The translations under genes and the position numbers were made by a program. Below are positions 6,430 to 12,349 of a stretch of DNA of 35,812 nt, in pieces. The stretch spans positions 1 to 35,812 of the forward strand of contig CAMAWN010000040.1 of assembly GCA_945861865.1 (NCBI GenBank). The letters run 5' to 3'. Numbering within the stretch: position 1 is the stretch's first letter; every line of letters begins with the position of its first letter. Origin of the DNA: Candidatus Kuenenia stuttgartensis (lineage in GTDB: Bacteria > Planctomycetota > Planctomycetia > Planctomycetales > Planctomycetaceae). The notes under the pieces are model-generated. The model saw only the letters and a program-made list of their open reading frames with translations. It had not been told where the DNA came from and did no database searches.

Positions 6430-8199
6430 TCAGCTCTCCACCAACTGGCGAAGGACGCTCATGCGTTCTTGCAGCTTGGCTCGCGCTTCGGGCGAGCCAA
6501 CTTGATCTCGCCATTTCGCAGGCAGGAAGTTTCGTTCGGTACATTCGAGGACCGCCGCAATTTCTTGCATCTCTTTTTCCAAGCCTTCCGATGACGGAAT
6601 GAACTCGGCGATCGCTCGATCGAGGTCTCCCTTTTCTACGAGATCTCGTCCGCAGGACAACGCTCCGCGCCGCGCGGCAAGCAAAATACTTTCCAAATCC
6701 GCACCGCTCAACTGGCGGTCGGGCGAGACATCCGGGATGGCGTCCGCCGCCAGCGGCACTTTGTTTTTCTTCGACATCGCCTGAAACATTGCGGCGATGT
6801 CCGCGCTGGTCGTCGGTGCAAAGAGCGGGATGTGAACCTCACAGCGACCTTGCCGCTTCAAGTCGATCGGCAAGAGATCGGGACGACACGTCAGCAGCAT
6901 CCAGATGATCTTCCCGCGATATTTCGTGTCTCCCATTTGCTGAGCGATCATCGAAAAGACACGGCCCGACGTTCCGGAGTCCCCGTCTTGATTTCGATCA
7001 CCCAGCGTCGCATCCGCCTCATCGACGATCACCACCACCGGGCCGAGCGACTTCAAGACCGTCAGCACTTGCTCCAGATTTCCTTCGGTCTCACCGACGA
7101 ACTTCGAGCGAAAGTTCCGCAGCTTCAAACAGGGAATGCCCATGGAACCGGCGTAGCACTCGGCCAAAAACGTCTTGCCGGTGCCGACGGAACCGCAGAA
7201 CAAATACCCCATCGGAGCGGTATCGAGCTTCCCTTCGGCGATCCATTTCGCGTCTTGCACCAAACGAGCTTTCGCTTCCGGTTGGCCGACGATCAGGTCC
7301 AGCGTGTGCGGTGGTTCGACGAACTCGACGAGTCCCTGACACTGCCGTTCAATCATGTTCTTCTTGAGCTTGCGAAACTGCTTGGGATCGAGGCCGCGTG
7401 TGGTGGCGTTCGACAACAGCACGTTCAGGTTCACGAGGCTCAGTCCTGCGGAATTCTGGACCAATCCTTCTGTGGTCAGGCCACCGCCGGAGATATTCGG
7501 TGCCGTCGTTGCCACGAATCGTCGCCGGTCTTCGACACTCGGAAGGGGGATTTCCAGCGACGCCACATACGGATTGTTGACCAACCGCTCGCTGATCTCG
7601 GACAGCTTTTCCGACACGAGGCAGAATGCCATGTTGAGCCGCTTGAGATACGGATTCGAGGCCCAACTCAAGAATCGGACCAACCGCGACGCCTGCCCAC
7701 GCGCTACAGAGGCCAGGTCACCGGTCGGCACCAAGAACTGAGCGTGCTCGAAAACCAAGCCAATCCGCTTGCGATTGGCGATGTTGTCTTCCAGCAGATT
7801 CCGTTGCAGCAGCGACTCCAGTTGGTCGAGCACTTTGTCCGGATCGCGGGTCCAAGTCGTCGGTGCGCCGAGCAACCCCGTGACGTGCTGCATCATCTGC
7901 TGCAATCGCTTCGAGTCTGCACCTGCAAGCGGCTGCAACCCGCGTCCCAGATCGTAGCTCAACACGATGTCCCACGAGCCAAAGACCTGCGAGGCCAGGA
8001 AGTCGCTCAGAGATGTGAAGCGGTCTTTGCCGTCCGCCGCAGATTGCCGAACCAAATCATGCACGCCGCCGTAGAGCACGAACGTGTTGATCGTGCCTGA
8101 GAAATACAGATCGGCCAGCTCCTTCGCCCAGGTTGGATTCCAAGCGGGAAGCGACGAGGACAGGTCCGTGGCCGAGTTTTTGTTGTCAGGTTCGCTCAT
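6430..8199 (-). CDS. AAA+ ATPase, Ycf46-like, encoded next to pspA
   Basis: A 589-residue cytosolic protein. The N-terminal half (about residues 20-290) looks like a degenerate AAA module: it has a strand-rich start (INTFVLYGGVHDLV) and a Walker B-like strand (KRIGLVFEHAQFL) but no Walker A. The C-terminal half is a canonical AAA+ domain: Walker A GSVGTGKT (K342), Walker B VVVIVDEADA (D393, E394), a sensor-1 region LLTCRPDLLP and an arginine-finger candidate in LKRQGRCE. This architecture recalls Ycf46 of cyanobacteria and plastids. The ATG at 8199 is used; a TTG at 8232 is possible but has no better ribosome site. It follows pspA by 59 bp, so it may remodel PspA polymers, as other AAA+ proteins act on ESCRT-III-like filaments. 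That role is inferred. Confidence 0.88.
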   Translation of the reverse strand: MSEPDNKNSATDLSSSLPAWNPTWAKELADLYFSGTINTFVLYGGVHDLVRQSAADGKDRFTSLSDFLASQVFGSWDIVLSYDLGRGLQPLAGADSKRLQQMMQHVTGLLGAPTTWTRDPDKVLDQLESLLQRNLLEDNIANRKRIGLVFEHAQFLVPTGDLASVARGQASRLVRFLSWASNPYLKRLNMAFCLVSEKLSEISERLVNNPYVASLEIPLPSVEDRRRFVATTAPNISGGGLTTEGLVQNSAGLSLVNLNVLLSNATTRGLDPKQFRKLKKNMIERQCQGLVEFVEPPHTLDLIVGQPEAKARLVQDAKWIAEGKLDTAPMGYLFCGSVGTGKTFLAECYAGSMGIPCLKLRNFRSKFVGETEGNLEQVLTVLKSLGPVVVIVDEADATLGDRNQDGDSGTSGRVFSMIAQQMGDTKYRGKIIWMLLTCRPDLLPIDLKRQGRCEVHIPLFAPTTSADIAAMFQAMSKKNKVPLAADAIPDVSPDRQLSGADLESILLAARRGALSCGRDLVEKGDLDRAIAEFIPSSEGLEKEMQEIAAVLECTERNFLPAKWRDQVGSPEARAKLQERMSVLRQLVES

Positions 8200-8258
8200 C
8201 GACTCCGTCGCTTCCCAATCCGTGTGATCCAAGGCGGCCCACTCTCAAATCTCAGACT

Positions 8259-9008
8259 TCACTTCCCCGCTTGTGTCACCGTTGCCGGGCCGAGTTCCTT
8301 TTGATCTTCCTTCACGCCGGCGGTTTCGGGAGTGACAAGTCCCATCTCCACCTCGAACTGCCGTAGGGCTTGATCGGCCATCACTTTCTCGGCCGCTTGT
8401 TCGCGCTTGAGATCGACGATTCCTTCTTGCGACAGATCGGCCGCGACACGCACCTTGGCTCGGTTCAAACCGATCTTGTCCTGAATGACGTTTTCGATCT
8501 GACCGAAGTCGGTGGTGACATCGAAATTGAAGGACTGCGCGAGTTGAGCGATCTCGGATTCCGCCTTGCTCATTTTCAGTTCGGCGTCGTACTTCTGGAT
8601 CTTCTCTCGCACCTTGGCGAGCTTGCTGCTGGCGTGTTTGATCTTTTCGAGGCTGTTGTTGTAAGCCTCTTCGTGCATCTTGAGCTGAGCCTGATTCTCT
8701 TCGAGTTCGCTCTTGGCCTTCTGCATTTCGAAGGCGAACTTGGCAGCGGTCTCACGATCGCCTGCTTGCAGATAGGCTTTCACCTTGGCTTCCAAGCTGG
8801 CGGCGTGTTTCTGGGCGTTGGTGACTTGCAGAGAAACTCGCTCGACCAACGCCCGATACTGTTCCAAGCCCTTGCGTCCGTCTTGCAGTTGAGCGACGGC
8901 CGTGTCGTATTCGTACTGCATCTGAGCGATCGGATCAGCGGTCCAAAAAAAGTTGGCCAGTTTGTTGACCTGTGCTCCGAGTACGGCCCACATTTTTTTG
9001 AAAATCAT
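8259..9008 (-). CDS. pspA: PspA/IM30 (Vipp1) family membrane-stress protein
   Basis: A 249-residue, almost wholly helical protein. Its layout is that of the PspA/Vipp1 ESCRT-III-like family: a short amphipathic N-terminal helix (MIFKKMWAVLGAQVNKLANF), then DPIAQMQYEYDTAV and a long coiled coil with QLQDGRKGLEQYRALVERV and AGDRETAAKFAFEMQKA. Such proteins bind stressed inner membranes as oligomeric rods or rings. The ATG at 9008 has AAAGG seven bases upstream and gives the normal family N-terminus; ATG 9023 would add five residues. The C-terminal tail after the last helix is short and proline/lysine-containing. It is the first gene of the downstream operon and has its own promoter. Confidence 0.93.
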   Translation of the reverse strand: MIFKKMWAVLGAQVNKLANFFWTADPIAQMQYEYDTAVAQLQDGRKGLEQYRALVERVSLQVTNAQKHAASLEAKVKAYLQAGDRETAAKFAFEMQKAKSELEENQAQLKMHEEAYNNSLEKIKHASSKLAKVREKIQKYDAELKMSKAESEIAQLAQSFNFDVTTDFGQIENVIQDKIGLNRAKVRVAADLSQEGIVDLKREQAAEKVMADQALRQFEVEMGLVTPETAGVKEDQKELGPATVTQAGK

Positions 9009-9066
9009 GCCAAAGCCTTTCATCAAACGGGGACGTGAGAGATGCAATGTTGAGAGCTGGCGAAGG

Positions 9067-9095
9067 TTGATATCCCCCACCGTTCCGACTGTCAA
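9067..9095 (-). promoter_or_regulatory. Sigma-70-type promoter of pspA
   Basis: On the minus strand TTGACA (9095-9090) is followed by exactly 17 bases and TATCAA (9072-9067). The -35 box is a perfect match and the -10 box matches four of six. Transcription would start near 9060, about 50 bases before the pspA ATG. No sigma-54 type GG-N10-GC promoter is visible here, although many enterobacterial psp operons use one. Confidence 0.65.
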
Positions 9096-9114
9096 TCAGC
9101 TTCGTTGTCGGAAC
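9082..9114. promoter_or_regulatory. Inverted repeat GTTCCGAC-N17-GTCGGAAC flanking the pspA -35 box
   Basis: Arms 9082-9089 and 9107-9114 are perfect 8-bp reverse complements. The -35 hexamer lies directly beside one arm inside the spacer. Position and symmetry fit an operator for a dimeric regulator of pspA. No regulator gene is identified. Confidence 0.5.
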
Positions 9115-9136
9115 AAGATTGGGTTTCCTGGTGCGT

Positions 9137-9766
9137 TCAAAATGCGAATCGAACTTGGACCAAGCGGTGTTTCAGCGGCGGGATAGCCAACGGATGAACC
9201 AGAGGTTGGCCAGTCGCCACACATTCGTCCCAAGGCGGAATCTTTTTGTCTTCGCGATAATACCGTTCGACGTATCGCCAATCCGTGGCCACGAAGTCCG
9301 AGTACCACGAGTCCAAGTGCGTAACGCCGACGTCGTGCAGCAGGCGCAGCCCAAACTGCGCCGCCTCGAATTCATAATCGTGCAGGACTTCGAGGAAACG
9401 CTCCTTTTTCGACGTGTTTTGCAGCGCCTTCAGTTTGTGCTCCAGTGACGGTGCGACCCATTGGACCGAATGACCGAACAGGTGCAACAAAATAAAACAC
9501 TGCATCTCAAGTCCAACGTCCGGATCGATCACGATCCGCTGACCATCGAAGGTGCCGGTGCGCGGTGGTTCCAGTTGGCCGAATTCAATGGCAAAGCCGT
9601 ACTTCACAATTCTGGACGTTACGCGTTCCCACAGCCCCTCAAGTTCGTCAGACGCTAAGTGGCCGACCAGTTGCACACCTGGCTCGCGAGCTTCGACCAA
9701 TCCACTGCCGCAAAGATTCATTCGGAATCTCACTGAGCTGCAAACCGCATTGTCGAAATGCGTCAT
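9137..9766 (-). CDS. Protein with degenerate zincin/ImmA-IrrE-like motif, downstream of rpoN
   Basis: This 209-residue protein lacks a signal peptide. Residues around 100-112 read CFILLHLFGHSVQW, which occupies the place of an HExxH metalloprotease helix but has Leu instead of the catalytic Glu. About 45 residues later YEFEAAQFGLRLL resembles the third-ligand helix of ImmA/IrrE proteins (E-A-x-x-F-A-x-x-LL). The start ATG at 9766 lies six bases after the rpoN stop, so the two genes are co-transcribed. The match is by pattern only. It may be an inactive or altered protease domain that senses or binds a partner. It sits between rpoN and pspA. Confidence 0.8.
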   Translation of the reverse strand: MTHFDNAVCSSVRFRMNLCGSGLVEAREPGVQLVGHLASDELEGLWERVTSRIVKYGFAIEFGQLEPPRTGTFDGQRIVIDPDVGLEMQCFILLHLFGHSVQWVAPSLEHKLKALQNTSKKERFLEVLHDYEFEAAQFGLRLLHDVGVTHLDSWYSDFVATDWRYVERYYREDKKIPPWDECVATGQPLVHPLAIPPLKHRLVQVRFAF

Positions 9767-9772
9767 CCGGTT

Positions 9773-11269
9773 TTAGTACTGTCGGCGTTGCCGTGACGAC
9801 GGGATGTTGAGCTTCTTGCGGTACTTCGTGACCGTGCGGCGGGCGAGGTTGTAGCCGAGCGTTTTCATCTCTTCGACGAGCGCGTCGTCGCTAAGCGGGC
9901 CGTCCTTGTCTTCCTTGTCGATGACCTCTTGCAGCTTGATGCGAACGACGGCCCAGGCAACGTCGTCTTCACCATCGTCGGTTTTTGTTCCGCCGCCGAA
10001 GAAGCGTTTCAGCGGAAACAGGCCTCGCGGTGTTTGAATCCACTTGTCATCGACGGCTCGCGAGACGGTTGTGACATGCACGCCGACCACATCGGCGATC
10101 TGCTGCATCTTCAGCGGAGCGATGAACTCCGGCCCCTTGTCGAGAAACTCCGTCTGCCGATCGACGATGGCTTGAGCGACTCGCGTGAGCGTGTTGTGAC
10201 GCTGCTCGATGGATTCGATCAGCCACTTCGCCGATTCGATTTTCCGTTTGACGAATTCTTTGGTCGCCGCGTCGCAGCCGTTGCGGAGCATGTCGATATA
10301 TTTGCGGCTGATCCGCAGTTGTGGCAGCGTTTCTCTCGAAAGCCGCACGGCATACTTGCCGTGATCATCTTGTCCGAGGAACACGTCGGGGGTCACGGTC
10401 TGCACCGGGACATGCTTGTAGCGGCGGCCGGGATGCGGATCGAGTCGCTCGCGCATCTCCTCGCGAGCCATCTTGATCGTGTCGATCGAATAGCCTGTCT
10501 TGCGTTCGATGACCGGCAGGCGGTTCTCGGCCAAGTCCTCGAAGTGCGAGGTGATGATCGTGATGACGACGTTTCGCAGCGGCATGTCGTCGGTCACTTG
10601 CAGAAGCAGACTTTCTTTGACATCACGGGCCGCGACGCCGGGTGGGTCGAGCTTTTGGATGAGTTGCAAAACCTTCAGCGCGTCATCGTTGGTGATCTGG
10701 TGGCCGAAGACTTGTGCCAGTTCCGGAAGTGAACTTTGCAGACGACCATCCGCGTCGAGATTGTAGATCAGGTAATCGCCGAATTCGCGCCACTCCGGCG
10801 AGAGGTCGTAGAAATGAAATTGTTCGAGCACATGCTCGATCAGCGTCGGTTCGTCTTCCTGGATGCTGGCCATCTGATCGAGATGGCGTTCGCCGTCCTC
10901 AGAAATGCGGCCGGAAGACCGTCGTGAATCAGAATTGAAGCTGTCGTCGTTCCAGTTCTCGTGCATTTCGAGGAGACGCTCGAAGTCCGCCTCGTTGTTG
11001 CCATTCTCTTCAACTTTCAGCTCGCGAGCCTCGACGGGGATCTCGGTCGCATCTTCCTTCGCCTTGGCGATTTCGATGTTGCGCTCGGTCTCCGATTCGC
11101 CGTCCAATTCGGGGCCGACCAGCAGTGTCGGATTTTCCTGTTGTTCCTGCTCGATGCGCTCCTGCAACTCCATGAGCGGAAGTTGCAGAATCTCCATCGA
11201 CTGGATCATCCGCGGTGCCAGCTTCATCTGCTGGCTCATCCGCATCTGTTGTGAGAAGTTCATGTGCAT
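9773..11269 (-). CDS. rpoN: RNA polymerase sigma-54 factor
   Basis: This 498-residue protein is a complete sigma-54. The Gln/Leu-rich activator-interacting region I opens the protein (NFSQQMRMSQQMKLAPRM, then MEILQLPLMELQERI). An acidic region II follows. The core-binding region contains DPPGVAARDVKESLLLQ, and the C-terminal DNA-binding part has the HTH HVTTVSRAVDDKWIQTPRG and the RpoN box ARRTVTKYRKKL. The start is set at ATG 11269; ATG 11263 is equally possible and a TTG at 11281 less likely. It follows recR by 50 bp, with a 12-bp-arm hairpin in the gap. It directs transcription from GG/GC promoters with enhancer-binding proteins. Confidence 0.96.
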   Translation of the reverse strand: MHMNFSQQMRMSQQMKLAPRMIQSMEILQLPLMELQERIEQEQQENPTLLVGPELDGESETERNIEIAKAKEDATEIPVEARELKVEENGNNEADFERLLEMHENWNDDSFNSDSRRSSGRISEDGERHLDQMASIQEDEPTLIEHVLEQFHFYDLSPEWREFGDYLIYNLDADGRLQSSLPELAQVFGHQITNDDALKVLQLIQKLDPPGVAARDVKESLLLQVTDDMPLRNVVITIITSHFEDLAENRLPVIERKTGYSIDTIKMAREEMRERLDPHPGRRYKHVPVQTVTPDVFLGQDDHGKYAVRLSRETLPQLRISRKYIDMLRNGCDAATKEFVKRKIESAKWLIESIEQRHNTLTRVAQAIVDRQTEFLDKGPEFIAPLKMQQIADVVGVHVTTVSRAVDDKWIQTPRGLFPLKRFFGGGTKTDDGEDDVAWAVVRIKLQEVIDKEDKDGPLSDDALVEEMKTLGYNLARRTVTKYRKKLNIPSSRQRRQY

Positions 11270-11280
11270 GATGGCAACCA

Positions 11281-11310
11281 ATTTGAGATTTCAAATTGGA
11301 AATCTCAAAT
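11281..11310. repeat. 12-bp inverted repeat between recR and rpoN
   Basis: Arms ATTTGAGATTTC (11281-11292) and GAAATCTCAAAT (11299-11310) are perfect complements around a 6-base loop. There is no T-tract after the stem, so it is not a classical terminator. It belongs to the same AAATYTCAAAT-like spacer motif seen at 6359-6384 and 8243-8258. Confidence 0.75.
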
Positions 11311-11319
11311 CTCTCAGTT

Positions 11320-11946
11320 CTAAAAACTCTGCCGGCCGCGCATGGCGTCGGCCAGCATTTCTTTGTTGGCGAACTCTAGCACGCTCCCGGTGGCGATCCC
11401 GCGAGCGAGTCGTGTAATCTTCACGGAATCGTTCGCCAGGACGTTGCTAATAAACAACGCGGTGCCATCACCCTCAAGAGTCGGATTTGTGGCCATGACT
11501 AACTCAGTGACACCGTCGCGGCGGATGCGCCGGACGAGCGCGTCGATCGTGAGTTGCTCCGGCCCGATCCCCTCCAGCGGCGAGAGGCGGCCTTGCAGGA
11601 CGTGGTAGCAACCATCGAACGCGTGCGAGCCTTCGATGACCAGCACGTCGCGCGGTTGCTCGACGATGCAGAGCACTTGGTGGTCACGGCGGGAGTCGCG
11701 GCAGATGTTGCAGAGTTCGTTCTCGGTCAGATTGAAGCACTCGCGGCAGGGGCGGACGCGCGTCTTGACCGCTCGGATCGAATCGGCCAATTCGAGCGCT
11801 TCGGCTTCGTCGGTCATCAGCACATGCTGAGCAAGCCGTTCCGCCGACTTACGCCCGATCCCCGGTAATCGCGCGAACTGATCGACCAACCGGCCGACCG
11901 CTGGCCCAAAGGGATGCTTCTCAGGTTCAAACATTTGCTTGGCCAT
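11320..11946 (-). CDS. recR: Recombination protein RecR
   Basis: This 208-residue protein has all RecR parts in order: an HhH motif [14 protein letters not shown] near residue 27, a four-cysteine zinc finger ([20 protein letters not shown]), a Toprim domain ([26 protein letters not shown]) and the C-terminal [11 protein letters not shown] element. RecR acts with RecO/RecF to load RecA on gapped DNA. The ATG at 11946 overlaps the ybaB stop by one base (TAATG), which supports translational coupling and this start. An upstream frame extension is ybaB in another frame. Order dnaX-ybaB-recR is the common bacterial arrangement. Confidence 0.97.
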   Translation of the reverse strand: MAKQMFEPEKHPFGPAVGRLVDQFARLPGIGRKSAERLAQHVLMTDEAEALELADSIRAVKTRVRPCRECFNLTENELCNICRDSRRDHQVLCIVEQPRDVLVIEGSHAFDGCYHVLQGRLSPLEGIGPEQLTIDALVRRIRRDGVTELVMATNPTLEGDGTALFISNVLANDSVKITRLARGIATGSVLEFANKEMLADAMRGRQSF

Positions 11947-12293
11947 TATCCACCCAACCCGCTGAGCATGTCTTTCATCGCGCCGAGGTCCATGCCTCCC
12001 GCCAACTGCGAGAACTCGCTGGCCGCCGCTTCTTTGACCTTCCGCAATGCTTCGTTGGTCGCAGCAACAACCAAATCCTCGAGCATCTCGCGGTCTTCCG
12101 GACGCAGCAGCGATTCGTCGATGCGGCAGCCGAGCACTTCCTGATGGCCGTTCATTTCGACCGTGACCAGCCCGCCGCCAGCCGCCCCTTCGGCCGTCAG
12201 CCGGCCAAGCCGGCCTTTCAGCTCGCCCATCTGGGACTGAGCCTCTTGGGCCTGTTTCATGATTTGGGCGAGATTGGCGAGTCCTTTGAACAT
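11946..12293 (-). CDS. ybaB: YbaB/EbfC family nucleoid-associated protein
   Basis: A 115-residue protein. The N-terminal helix [21 protein letters not shown], the central strand region [20 protein letters not shown] and the helical segment [19 protein letters not shown] are typical of YbaB/EbfC, a small dimer that binds DNA. Gly residues at the C-terminus ([19 protein letters not shown]) are usual. It lies between dnaX and recR, the standard position. The start ATG at 12293 has GGAG-poor upstream sequence, but the N-terminus fits the family exactly. Confidence 0.95.
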   Translation of the reverse strand: MFKGLANLAQIMKQAQEAQSQMGELKGRLGRLTAEGAAGGGLVTVEMNGHQEVLGCRIDESLLRPEDREMLEDLVVAATNEALRKVKEAAASEFSQLAGGMDLGAMKDMLSGLGG

Positions 12294-12301
12294 GGCTCAA
12301 T

Positions 12302-12349
12302 CCGCCCCTGCGGGCGGCTCACGTCTCTTGGCCCGATGGTCGGGCCAAG
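12302..12349. repeat. Two adjacent GC hairpins at the dnaX/ybaB junction
   Basis: CTTGGCCCGA-TGG-TCGGGCCAAG (12327-12349) is a perfect 10-bp stem with a 3-base loop inside the last dnaX codons. CCGCCCCTGCGGGCGG (12302-12317) is a second short stem in the gap before ybaB. They could attenuate readthrough or protect the mRNA end. No T-tract follows. Confidence 0.6.

Noticed and set aside
9024..9136. Sigma-54 promoter for pspA, expected because rpoN is close
   Set aside because: No GG-N10-GC arrangement was found on the minus strand; the visible promoter is sigma-70-like.
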